Assembly: GCA_022315425.1 (NCBI GenBank)
Contig: JAIUPT010000033.1
Coordinates: 434,001-498,000 of the forward strand
Direction: 5' to 3'
DNA: 64,000 nt
DNA from: Pseudevernia furfuracea
Lineage: Eukaryota > Ascomycota > Lecanoromycetes > Lecanorales > Parmeliaceae
The notes beneath the pieces are model-generated. The model worked only from the letters and a program-made list of their open reading frames with translations. It searched no databases and was not told the DNA's origin. Position 1 is the stretch's first letter. Every line of letters begins with the position of its first letter. The translations under genes were made by a program, and so were the position numbers. Shown piece by piece: positions 32,728 through 44,180 of the stretch.

Positions 32728-33567
32728 ATGAGTACGACTCCAGCTTCCAGCCTTCCTCTTGATGATAGGCGATCATCGTCGTCCGCGCAGAGGCTCATCA
32801 GCAGTATACCAGATCTCTCGGTGACTGATTTGAACAACATCCATAGCCACTTATGGATGGCGGGTAGCCACGGAAATATCAACTCCCTGCATCATCAACG
32901 AGTCCTTCTTCGCAACATCATTCCATCCGAACTGCCGCGACTCCATCTCGTCTGGTTCGACAGAACCATCTATATCAAGCCTCTGCCGGATTGCCTTCTC
33001 GACGCCAGCAGCGACTCACACAGAAACCCCGATCCTTCAGGGTTAGCCGTGGGCTTTCTCCGCTCTTACTGCAGCCTCATACAATCCCCCGTGGACCTTG
33101 CAGTCGCGAAAGAATCCAACTTGATATCCAGAGACGTAACATGGGATCAATGGGTCAAATTCCGCGAGAAAACACTCAGCGAGACGGAGAAATCCCATTT
33201 TAATAAACGGTATCAATATGGCGAGCTGCGCCTCTCCCGACTCGACATCATATACCGTTTCACGGGCCGAGGACTCACCTACTTTACCGTCCACCGCAAT
33301 TACAGCACTTATTTTGCGCAGTATTTTTCCCTCTTCGCCACCGTTTTCGCATTCGTGGCGGTCATCTTGGCAGCTATGCAAGTTCTCGTTGGCATTCGAG
33401 ATACTCCCGCGGCGCTCGCAACCACTTCTTATAAATTTTCAGTGGCAGTACTGGTGGGCGTATGCTTTTGCTTTGGCTATATTTTCGTAGTCTTCCTTTT
33501 CATGTTTCTGTATAATCTCGCTCTAGCACGGGTCGCATATCATGGAGACAAGGCTTCTGTGTCTTAA
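32728..33567 (+). CDS. DUF6601 family membrane protein
   Basis: Single-exon gene, 279 residues. The segment DLNNIHSHLWMAGS, followed by HHQRVLLRNIIPSE and LHLVWFDRTIYIKPLP, matches fungal DUF6601 proteins as I know them. Two strongly hydrophobic helices follow (about residues 200-225 and 240-270) at the C-terminus, giving a cytosolic or lumenal globular part plus a membrane hairpin. Function of the family is unknown. It is often found in variable genome regions, which fits its position between two NLR genes. Confidence 0.75.
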   Translation: MSTTPASSLPLDDRRSSSSAQRLISSIPDLSVTDLNNIHSHLWMAGSHGNINSLHHQRVLLRNIIPSELPRLHLVWFDRTIYIKPLPDCLLDASSDSHRNPDPSGLAVGFLRSYCSLIQSPVDLAVAKESNLISRDVTWDQWVKFREKTLSETEKSHFNKRYQYGELRLSRLDIIYRFTGRGLTYFTVHRNYSTYFAQYFSLFATVFAFVAVILAAMQVLVGIRDTPAALATTSYKFSVAVLVGVCFCFGYIFVVFLFMFLYNLALARVAYHGDKASVS

Positions 33568-35740
33568 GCGTCTTGGTTTTTTACAAAGTAACCCAAGTTC
33601 ATCATTGGGAGAGGCATGGTTCTAGCGGAAGTCTTGGACTGGTAACGGGGCATTGGCTCTACTGCACCTCTGCTTTCGACATTTCACTCGTTGATACCCC
33701 TTGCGCATAGATATGTTGAAATGAACGATTGATGAGGTTGCTGTTTTACGGAGTGAACTCAATAGAACGCGATGCAACCTGGTGTGGCTGATAGAACTCT
33801 CTCCCTAGCTTTGTAACTCCTGCCTCTAGTTTGAATAGCAACTTTTTCCAATGACCCCCATGCGCGAGAAGAATTTTGCAACTAGTCTGTTTTGCCCTTC
33901 GATGTCATTCTTGGTTTTCTCCGATTTACTGTCTCAGCCATGACTTTCTCATCCGAGATCCACATGAATCGAAACCAAGCCGGATAATAGAATAGTCTTA
34001 AAATAGTCTTGGGCTCGACAATGATATGCAAGTGGAGATGATGGACTGACACAATGTCGGGCAGGATGATCGGTCCGATAAGGTGTCGACGCCCACGATG
34101 ATAGCCACAATGGATGGAAGAGCGAGGGGTATTTTGACAGTGCTTTTCAAGAAGAAATCCTTTTACTTCGTCGAATTTCTTGACTACGAAACGTTAGCCC
34201 GCTCTCCGATTGGCATTAGAAGAAAAAGAGAAACGGTAGAGCAATTTGAACACATACGGAGCGGTGAATCATCTGAAGTCAATGCTTCAATGTCGCGAAT
34301 GTGGCGGGTTGCTGGTCCCACTTTTGGCATAATCAACCAGTGCATTCGTCCTGCATTTCGGTGATTGTCAACCGCAATCACGGTGTCATCCTGTTATGCG
34401 TGTTATGATAAGATACTTTTAGGTTTGTTGATAGTTAATACCTCGTATACAATACTTTCTAGTCTTTCTCGGTCACAGAATATGCAGTGATCTTGCTTTC
34501 TTTCGGTCCACTCGAGGTTGGCGAGATAGTGAAGGATCTTCCGAGATGTCTCCATGTTGGCATTCTAGAGATCTGACCGATGCGATCACCGTAATATTTA
34601 GCTTTAAGAAAGGGAAACGTCCCTGAAAGTCTTCGGGCTCAGGAGTGGGCAAATCAGGCTACACTGGCCCACGAGGCTCAAAAGATGCTCAGGAGGCTTT
34701 GGCGATGCTCACGCTCTGTGGAGCAAAGCAGAGTCCTGCTCATACGAGAGGCGGAGTGATCGCAGGCAAACGGCGGTGCTATGTTGTATATGCCGCTTCA
34801 GGAAAAGTGACGGAAGGTCTTTCGGGGGCGGTGTTAGGCTGATCTTTGGAGACGCGTGTACCATGACTTTAAGCAGTTGTAATTGGTTGCGTACTTACTC
34901 ATTACCCATTGCACGCCATCTTGAGGCGATGCATGCAGGTGAGGAGGACGCCTTCAGCCGTAGGCTGTGGCAGATTAATTTACTTAAGGTACCTGACTCA
35001 CAAGGTAGCGTCTTCATTCGATTTCTTGGCAATTCTTGGCATCGCATCGCACCCCTACAGTGCTCCTACTCCCCGGGCCCCTACAACGAGAACAATGCGG
35101 TCCTTTCAGTAGGCCAGTCGCTATGCCTCCTAAAAGAGACAGTAGCAAGGCCCGTTAGCTAACTGTTGAGAAGGAAAGCTCAATTTGGGTTGCTAGCGGA
35201 GAAACCGGGGGAGAGAACGGCGGCGAGGCTGTTGCTAGCTAACAATATGCTATCCAATATACGTCTCTCGTCCCTGTTATTCTAGTAAACAAGTCAAAAT
35301 CCCATTGACGCTATTTTCGGACATGCTAGACTTGAAGCTCGCACAGCTATTTAATCGCTCTAAGACTCTAACGAACATCGCCAATATCTAAGTCCGAATC
35401 CCAGCGTCAGATTCCTTGATCTCAATATTATACTGTGTCTACGTTACGAGATCTCTTACAAGCAGATGAGGTAGAGTGTTTGAATTCTAAATACCAGGAT
35501 GGGAAAGCCGGCAACTCATCAACTGCAATTCTAGCAAATGTGTTATTAATCGAGATGTCTACGGTTGGTAGATAGAGTAAGCTTATACCTGAAACAATTT
35601 ATAGTGAAAAGTCTTTATGTAGGCTACCTATGCTCATCCCGTAAACTTCAAGAAAGCTGCACTACAAACCAGCAAATGCCTCAACTGTACTAGCTTCGTC
35701 ACCAACAATGCTCATCTGACGACGAGTCATCTGATGTTTC
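33568..35740. other. About 2.2 kb without a gene between DUF6601 and the ankyrin NLR
   Basis: Only short open frames, several starting at non-ATG codons, none with a domain. The right half (35160-35740) is AT-rich and reads like decayed sequence. No terminal repeats or target-site duplications were found. Confidence 0.45.
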
Positions 35741-38700
35741 TCAATTATCAAACCAGTGACCAGCATGGGTCTGATCTGATGAGTTTTTGCATTTGAAACA
35801 GTATTGAAGAGCGCAATCCGAACACGTGTAAACCGCACCATATATGTCCTGTATGTATCAGAGAATGATCTTCAGAAGACGAATAAAGTCAAAGCTCACC
35901 AAAAAGCAGCCTTTGCACAAGAGTCTAGTCTCCAAGCCAGGGCTAATTTTGGATTCATCACATTTGTCATGCGCTAGTTTGACGTCTGATGTTGATAAAG
36001 GTTTATTGTGATGAAATATTGCAACTTGGTTTGGTGTCCAGCCTTTGATAGCCTCGATAGTTGAAATGGCACCTGCAGCCTTTAAGACCTCTATGGTACT
36101 AACATCTCCATTTTTAGCAGCCCAATGCAAAGAAGTCCAGCCATCTCGATCAGCAAGATTAGGATCAAAGCCTCTCTTTAGAAGCCAGCTGACGATTTTA
36201 GTAGAGCCTCCGGAGGCCGCATGATGGAGACAATCGCGGCCTTGCACATCAGTAACCGTCGGATCTGATCCAAAGCTTGACAACTTCTCAACAACTTCCA
36301 TCCGGCCTCTAGCAGAGGCCAGATGGATTGAGTTTCTGCCTTGTGTATCCTTTTGACTAATGGCAGCACCATGATCCAGTAGCATTCGCACTACTTCATT
36401 GTGACCTCTGACTGACGCCGCCTGCAGTGCAGTGCCACAATAACCACCTTGAGCGTTGACATCAGCCCCTTTCTCAAGAAGCATTCTCACTATTTCATTG
36501 TGACCTCCCTCTGACGCCGCCTGCAGTGCAGTGTTATAATAACCACCTTGAGCGTTGACATCAGCCCCTTTCTCAAGAAGCATTCTCACTGTTTCATTAT
36601 GACCTCCCTCTGACGCCGCCTGCAGTGCAGTGTTATAAACACCACCTTGAGCGTTGACATCAGCCCCTTTCTCAAGAAGCATTCGCACTATTTCATTGTG
36701 ACCTCCCACTGACGCCGCCTGCAGTGCAGTGTTATAAGCACCACCTTGAGCGTTGACATCAGCCCCTTTCTCAAGAAGCATTCGCACTATTTCATTGTGA
36801 CCTCTGACTGACGCCGCCTGCAGTGCAGTGTTATAATCACCACCTTGAGCGTTGACATCAGCCCCTTTCTCAAGAAGCATTCTCACTATTTCATTGTGAC
36901 CTCCCTCTGACGCCGCCTGCAGTGCAGTGTTATAAGTACCACCTTGAGCGTTGACATCAGCCCCTTTCTCAAGAAGCATTCGCACTATTTCATTGTGACC
37001 TTCGACTGACGCCGCCTGCAGTGCAGTGTTATAAGCACCACCTTGAGCGTTGACATCAGCCCCTTTCTCAAGAAGCATTCTCACTATTTCATTGTGACCT
37101 CCGACTGACGCCGCCTGCAGTGCAGTGTTATAAGCACCACCTTGAGCGTTGACATCAGCCCCTTTCTCAAGAAGCATTCGCACTGTTTCATTGTGACCTT
37201 TCACTGACGCCGTCTGCAGTGCAGTGCTATAATCATCACCTTGAGCGTTGACATCAGCCCCTTTCTCAAGAAGCATTCGCACTATTTCATTGTGACCTCC
37301 CACTGACGCCGCCTGCAGTGCAGTGTTATAATCATCACCTTGAGCGTTGACATCAGCCCCTTTCTCAAGAAGCATTCGCACTATTTCATTGTGACCTCTG
37401 ACTGACGCCGCCTGCAGTGCAGTGCCACAATAACCACCTTGAGCGTTGACATCAGCCCCTTTCTCAAGAAGCATTCGCACTATTTCATTGTGACCTCCGA
37501 CTGACGCCGCCTGCAGTGCAGTGCCACAATAACCACCTTGAGCGTTGACATCAGCCCCTTTCTCAAGAAGCATTCTCACTATTTCATTATGACCTCCCTC
37601 TGACGCCGCCTGCAGTGCAGTGTTATAAAGACCACCTTGAGCGTTGACATCAGCCCCTTTCTCAAGAAGCATTCTCACTGTTTCATTGTGACCTTCCTCT
37701 GACGCCGCCTGCAGTGCAGTGTTATAAAGACCACCTTGAGCGTTGACATCAGCCCCTTTCTCAAGAAGCATTCGCACTGTTTCATTGTGACCTTTCGCTG
37801 ACGCCGCCTGCAGTGCAGTGTTATAATCACCACCTTGAGCGTTGACATCAGCCCCTTTCTCAAGAAGCATTCGCACTATTTCATTGTGACCTCCGACTGA
37901 CGCCGCCTGCAGTGCAGTGTTATAATCACCACCTTGAGCGTTGACATCAGCCCCTTTCTCAAGAAGCATTCGCACTATTTCATTGTGACCTCCGACTGAC
38001 GCCGCCTGCAGTGCAGTGTTATAATCACCACCTTGAGCGTTGACATCAGCCCCTTTCTCAAGAAGCATTCGCACTGTTTCATTGTGACCTTCGACTGACG
38101 CCGCCTGCAGTGCAGTGCCACAACAATCACCTTGAGCGTTGACATCAGCCCCTTTCTCAAGAAGCATTCGCACTATTTCATTGTGACCTTCGACTGACGC
38201 CGCCTGCAGTGCAGTGCCACAACAATCACATTGAGCGTTGACATCAGCCCCTTTCTCAAGAAGCATTCTCACTATTTCATTGTGACCTCCCTCTGACGCC
38301 GCCTGCAGTGCAGTGTTATAAGCACCACCTTGAGCGTTGACATCAGCCCCTTTCTCAAGAAGCATTCTCACTATTTCATTGTGACCTCTGACTGACGCCG
38401 CCTGCAGTGCAGTGTTATAATAACCACCTTGAGCGTTGACATCAGCTCCTTCTTTTATACATTCCTCGACCACGTGTGAGAGTCCAAGCAGGGACGCAAT
38501 CCCTAACTCGGTCCAATTAAACCTTGCGTAATATCTGTTGGAAGAAGAGACTGAAAACCAGTACCCTTGTGGTAATGATGTATTGCATAGGCTTTTAGCA
38601 GCTTTCCGTGAATTTTTGGCGAGTTTATCAGGTTGAGATGTATAGTGAGTGTTCCAATAGTTGGCTGCATAGTCAAGGAGATAACATTCATCTTTCTGGT

Positions 38701-41307
38701 TTTGATGAACGCTGGGAACGTCCTCAAGATTGAGGTAGTTGAAGCAGATTCGGAACATTGTGCCATGTGCAGCTGCCGTGCTAAAGCAACCTTCCCACTT
38801 GTGCTGCGTACTAGCAGATTTGGATGTCTTATTAATCAGGAACTCTCTTGCAGTCTGATGGATCAAGAATAGCTTTCCGTCATGAACACTGACGAAGAGG
38901 CCGCACATGTTTTGGACAGTAGTTGCGAAACTTTGTAGAGGCCACAACTCAAGATCCTTCTGTGCTTTGCAAACTTCATTCTGAGTTGCTATCGTCAAGG
39001 CCATATTTGCTTCCTCGATGCTTAGCGGCCTCATCGCAGCGATAATAAGTTCAAATAGGATTCGAGCTTTGTCCTCGTCTTCGCTCCTTCTCAAAATCCT
39101 TTCATATGCGTCAGAGATTTTCGAGGGCAGGTTGGATAGTAATGAATTTATGTCAGACTTCCTACGGAACCTGCTCGGAGATTTCTCAATGATATCGATT
39201 GTGAGGAAAAGCCAGAGATAGGTGCGATGGTCCATCTCTTTTAAACGATCAGAGATACGCTTACGGTCCTCATCATCGAAGTCTCCCATGATATGTGGGA
39301 TTTTGGCATCAATCACCAGATTAATTTCTTGACTAATCTCTTGCGATTTCTCGTTGCCGTCAAAACGCATATATGTGCTGACATCTGAAAGCCGTTGAAA
39401 TTTTTGCTCCAGGTCATCGTAAGGACGGCTAGTAACGAGGAACTTGAGTTTTGACGACGGATTCTGCGTTGCTTTTTGTGAACAAAAGCGGAGAAGCTCC
39501 TCCACAATCTGATTCCTTGCGTTCTCCTCGCATTCATCTAGAGCATCCAAAACGCAAATGATCTCGCCAGCCTTTGAGTCCCCAGTGGCCTGAACTAGGA
39601 CTTTCCAGAGTTCGCTGAATTCGTCTCGTAGCTTTTCCCCGTAGCGTTCATAATAGGGGAGCGCATGAGTGATAAGATTGATATTCTCAAAGAGCTGATG
39701 GAGTAGAGCACTAAGTGCGTTGACACCTCGAGTGCGCTGCTCTTGTCCATCCTTGAAGAAGAAGTAGCAGACAGTTGAGGCCATGTTATTCTTACAGACT
39801 CTCCTCTCATCGATCAAGGCTCGTGCTAAAACTGACTTTCCGCAGCCGGGTCCCGCAGAGACCCAGAGAAGTCTTGAAATGCTGCTATCCCGCCACTCCA
39901 AGAATCTGTCATCTTCGAAGAACCACTCGCAGGTACCGGGAACCCTCGTTGAGACCAAGTTCTTGTCACTCTTGTAATTTGATGCAAGACTCTCGAGTAG
40001 TTTCGCTTCTCGGGGATCTCGGGATCTTTGTGCGTTTTCGATGCCTACAGCGTATGCTTATGAGAAGTCAGAGGAGCTTGAAGAATATACAGTCAGGGGA
40101 ATGGGGAAGATGGACCGTACAACGGTATCGTTCCTCGAGTTTTTGGGGCGCCGTCTGAACCATTCTTTCGATCTCAGGCCGCACCAATATGAAGTTTTCA
40201 TCTTCAGGGCCATGAAACTTGTTCAACCCCGAGTGGTCCGTATTAAGATAAATTGCTCTCTTCCCGAGCAAAGAGGCTGATTGGTGATCAACGAACTATG
40301 TATGTCGTAAGCTCTTACGATCAATCGAGTACAAACGCAGGGATCAGCATGCCTGAGTCCGCAAGGGCCCGTAAGATGCGTCTTTGGTCTCGTAAAAGCA
40401 AACGATATCAACATCGCAGTAGCTCTCCTGAAAGTCTCGCGCAATGTCAAGAAGAGCAGGGCTATTCCTTCTCAAGGAATCGAGCAACGTCGTATCGTGT
40501 CTCACTGCTCGAGCAAGCCACACACCGTACACTGTAGCGTCGCTACCTTGATGTGGTGTTCCAAGAAAGATGATTCCAGTCGTGGACAATCGAATATCCT
40601 TGAAAGTGTTACCATAGACGGCTTTAAGTAACGCCTGTGGACAGCTTAGTACAAGGGAATCCGGCGCAAGAATCACACCGACCTGTTTGATTATCAGACC
40701 TCCGAGGCTATGTCCGATGAAGATCAGCGGTCTCCGATGCTCCTGTAGTGGTTCTTAGTAATGATGGACGAAGAACACCTGAAACAACTCTACCGACCTT
40801 CTCGGTTGATCGATTCTGATGGATCACGTTGAGCAACTGCTCTCCACATTCGCTTAGACTTGTTGTGACGTTCGCTGTCCAGTCAGATTTGTAACTGTAT
40901 GTAGCAATCCGCGCATTTGGAACTAGTTCTGGCAACAAGTCGCGAAGCCACATGACTTCCGCTGTGTCCGATGCCGTTGGAGAACCGTCGGTGAGTGGGC
41001 CGGCTTTAGCATTCTTCTGGCGGCCTAGTGGAAATTCGTACCGACGACGTTTCATAGGCCTCGTCCCGGCAGGATCATGCTTCCCAATCCATGTGTAGTA
41101 TTTATGGGCGCCGAGACCTTGAACTGCGATAATGCTTGAGACTCGTCAGCGCTACTACTTGAACTCTATGAACGATTGCTTGTCTTACTCGACTTTGGGT
41201 CCGCTATCACCCTGCTCGCCGCTGACCCAGATATTGAGACCTATGTCCTTGACAGTGTCCTTGCTGCAAAGCCTCGTGGCTCCTTGAATTGCATAGCCCT
41301 GCGACAT
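35741..41307 (-). CDS. NLR: esterase-like / NACHT / ankyrin array / ZZ-type zinc finger
   Basis: Predicted 1,741 residues from seven exons: 41189-41307, 40798-41134, 40683-40742, 40353-40634, 40121-40295, 35900-40044, 35741-35848. Residues 30-320 are an alpha/beta-hydrolase (lipase-like) effector domain with nucleophile elbow GHSLGG (Ser 164) and His in NTDHSG (287). The NACHT P-loop GPGCGKS is at 389-395 and Walker B ICVLDALDECEE follows. Ankyrin repeats occupy 857-1648, of which 21 units (857-1549) are nearly identical. The last 51-bp intron joins CKGCFL to DIYGAVYTCSDC, giving a Cys/His-rich ZZ-like finger at the C-terminus. The intron at 40296-40352 has a GC donor. No stop or frameshift is seen. 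The layout fits fungal heterokaryon-incompatibility or immune NLRs; the ligand is unknown. Confidence 0.92.
36371..38449 (-). repeat. 21-unit, 99-bp coding tandem repeat (ankyrin array)
   Basis: Exactly 2,079 bp = 21 x 99 bp inside the NLR exon. Each unit encodes a 33-residue ankyrin repeat of form GADVNAQ-GGxYNT-ALQAAS-xxGHNE-xVRMLLEK. Across all units only positions 8-12, 17 (once), 20, 21 and 26 vary, apart from the last two residues of unit 21. Position 10 takes Y, A, C, D, L, V or T; position 20 V, E or A; position 21 R, G, E or K; position 26 I, T or V. Units 5 and 6 are identical in protein, as are 14 and 18. Codon third positions are also uniform, indicating DNA-level homogenisation. 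Confidence 0.97.
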
Positions 41308-42389
41308 TGAAAGAACCGGAGGGCGACAGTAACGCTGTTCTAGGCACTATATATAGAACTAAAAGGTCATGGGGCACATGTGAGGTAGTCGTGGTTGCGC
41401 TCAAGGAGTCTGTCGACCCACCTTAATCTCAACCAGGTGTCGTTGTAGAAGAGGGGTGATACATAGGTACATTGACCCCTCCAATCCACTTCACTAGCGT
41501 AATTTCCGAGCTGACACGGCCACACCGCACGCTCGAAGTTGGAGGAGGGGAAACTCCACCAAAAGGCTCTTCCGTTCTCCATTCAGCCATTTATGTAACG
41601 GCTTGCGTGGAGGACGATACAGCAGGGACCCGGATTTGCCTCCGCCACAAATGCGTCGCACGTGAGCAGAGTCGTCGTATTAGTAAAATCCCAAACTCTA
41701 TCTATTTAGCATAAGTCAATCAAGACCGCTCCAGTCCAATTACTTTGGGGATAATAGTCCTTCAGTTAGCTGTCGAAGCAAGCTCGTAATTCTCAAATAT
41801 TGACACTTTGAGCTTGTGAAGACAGCCCCTACGGCAGCAATCCTCGGAGAGCTCTCAGAGAGCCCTCAAATGATCAGAGTGGTTTAGATGGTCTCAGTAC
41901 TGAAGATATGTCTAATAGTAGTTGTCTTCCCACAGTCTCGGCAAGCTTTCCACTACCGTGGCCGCAGCACATATTTTTCCTATGGGGGTGTTCGTCGGCC
42001 AAAACTCGTGCTGCGTTGAGTGGCTGTTGCACGAAGACCTCTGACCGTGGAAGAGCTTGCAATGGTACGCGCCGTGGGCACAAAAGAATGGGAAGAGAAC
42101 ACAATCCCGCCGGAGGATCTCTTTGATCAACGAGGATCTCTTTGATCAACTGAAAGATGGTTTCAAATGCTGCGAGCCATTAAGTAGTCTACGTTGATCC
42201 TGCCGCCATCAATCTCGTTCATCAATCTGCCAAAGACTGTCTCTTAAGAAGACATCTCCAAGAAAATTTCAACTTGTCACAATATCATATCGCCACAGAC
42301 AGGACAAATCTTCTCATCTTTAAAACATCTTGGACATATGTGAGCCTGGAAGAATTCCAACAAGGTACCGTAGTAATCGTAGTATTCGA
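41308..42389. other. Spacer upstream of the ankyrin NLR, with a dispersed-repeat relic
   Basis: The part next to 41307 is the presumed NLR promoter. The middle holds the dispersed-repeat fragment (separate entry). A 19-bp direct duplication (GAGGATCTCTTTGATCAAC) lies at about 42114-42151. No gene recognised. Confidence 0.5.
41870..41956. repeat. Dispersed-repeat fragment, copy B
   Basis: Blocks 41870-41885 and 41935-41956 match the copy near 1.7 kb (1696-1711 in reverse complement, 1811-1832 in direct orientation with one mismatch). Similarity of a weaker kind extends to both sides (41845-41869 and up to about 42025). Sits between an intact NLR and an ankyrin pseudogene. Confidence 0.55.
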
Positions 42390-42917
42390 GCGTTGGGTCT
42401 CAAACCAGACGTAAGCCACTTTCCCAAACAGTATCTAGACGATTACAGCTTTCTCCGGTATTTGAGTCAAGAGTGGCAGAGACATACACTAGCAGCTGGT
42501 TCGGCATTGGCCACTGACTATGAGTTCTGGGAGGACAATCTACTCAAATTACCGACATTGCTTGCTCCGGGCGGCTGCAGAAGGACAAGAATTGGTAGTG
42601 CAGCGACTGTCCGAGAATGCCGCCGAGCTGGAAGCCACGGACAATTTGGGTCGAACACCGCTGGTACGTACCGCAGAGAAAGGGCACGAGGCAGTAGTGA
42701 AATTGCTGCTGAGCCGGGACGATGTGGTAATACTTTTCAACCATGGCCATGAATCACCGCCATAATTGGCCGCAACATATGGGCACGAGGCAGTGGTGAA
42801 CTTACTGAAACAGAAAATGAGAGATTGAAGCTACAAACCAAAAAAGAACGTCGAATAGAGGAGCGACTAACTCACCAAGAGCAGCTCTTCTCTAAAACCG
42901 TGACTTTCATTCTGTAG
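42390..42917 (+). pseudogene. Frameshifted ankyrin-repeat relic (NLR-type C-terminal fragment)
   Basis: Plus-strand reading begins with KPDVSHFPKQYLDDYSFLRY in one frame and shifts at about 42560 to a second frame encoding LLRAAAEGQELVVQRL, TDNLGRTPLVRTAEKGHEAVVKLLLSR, i.e. ankyrin repeats. A stop follows at about 42763, then LAATYGHEAVVNLL, another frame change, and a coiled-coil-like tail (ENERLKLQTKKERRIEERL) ending at 42917. At least two frameshifts and one stop make it a pseudogene. Its repeats are ordinary ankyrin sequence, not copies of the adjacent array, so it derives from a different gene. Confidence 0.75.
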
Positions 42918-44180
42918 ACCTTTGTAGAATTCAAGCATCCTAGTAAGGGCATTCCTTACCGTCGTCTCTCTTTTCACAGCTGCTTGACTACTATCCTAGT
43001 TCCAGTAGAGGCGTTGTTTTGGGCGAAGTCTAATCTGAGGATGAGGATGATGATATACAGGGGTGTTTATGAGAAGACTGCAACGACTGATCATGCGTTC
43101 CCAACTCGTGAATGTCTAGCTTCAAGACATAGTCCCAACAAGATGCCATCAACTGTCTACCATCTGACCGCTCCTTTATCGACGAGAAGCAGTCCGTTAA
43201 CAAGATGAGGTCTCAGGGGGTTTTTGGACCATGCAGTAAATGAAACATGGATCGATTCAACCACCGTGCGTGGATTCGTGTCGATTCATATTCAAGAGAG
43301 CGCTTACGGAGGAAAAGAGAGATAGGATGATGCGCGTTCTTCCTATAACTATACGGTGCGGAGATAAACAGGAGTCAATGCACAGAGCTTTTAAGGGCGA
43401 GCCCTGCGCTCCTATGTGATTGTAGCGAAAATGACTACTGTTTTTATGAGGGTAACCGAATATGCCCCGGCAGAAAGCGTAGGGATTCAAATCAGCCACC
43501 ACGTGCTTCTCCCGTGTCCCGCGTATGCCAAAGATCGCCTTCAGAGATGCGATGGTGCGCTTCGGCTTCAGGACGTTGTCTTACTCCGACCGCTTGAGAG
43601 CTGACGGTAATGTTCAGGCTCATGAGACTCGAAGGTCCTCACGGTAGGTATTGTTCAGGAAGGTCGAGGGAGCTTGGAAAAGGGTAGACTTGAGGTACGG
43701 AAGATCGAAGGAGCTTCGACAATGACGTTTGGCTTTCAAAAGGCCCATGGGTGCTTTTCGACCTCATGGTGAGGGGCCATGGAAAATGCTCAAGGTTCTG
43801 GCTCACGACTCAGCGTAGCGCTGCTCCTATTATGGGTTAGGCAGTAAGGCATGGGTCAGGTAGCAAGATCACTGGTGGGACGATTCAAAACAAGACCATC
43901 CTCGAAATGATAGACAAAGTGGGCGCTCTTCGCTCTAAGAGACCGTAGCCCACATCTCAACCGCTAACGATGATCTAAAGTACATCCACACTAGCGCGGA
44001 TCTCACATGACTAATCAGACGCGACGTCGGCGTCCAAAATTATGGGGAATTAGGGAGCTCTCGGAGAACAATGCACATGACCTGATTCAAGTCTATTGTC
44101 GCTGGTGAAATGCAAGTCTGAGAGACGCCAATGATCCGTTGTGGGGTTTGTTGGCGGTCAACCAACATGAAGAGGCCAAG
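42918..44180. other. About 1.26 kb with no gene, upstream of the transporter
   Basis: Only short open frames. The stretch 43620-43760 has several GAAGGTC/GAAGGAGCTT-like short repeats. Includes the promoter of the FUSC transporter gene. Nothing else recognised. Confidence 0.45.

Noticed and set aside
36371..38449. CRISPR-like regular repeat array
   Set aside because: Period is 99 bp with no spacer/repeat alternation, it is open in one frame and encodes ankyrin repeats in a eukaryotic gene.
42114..42151. 19-bp direct duplication as a target-site duplication of a transposon
   Set aside because: The two copies are adjacent with nothing between them, so it is a simple tandem duplication.
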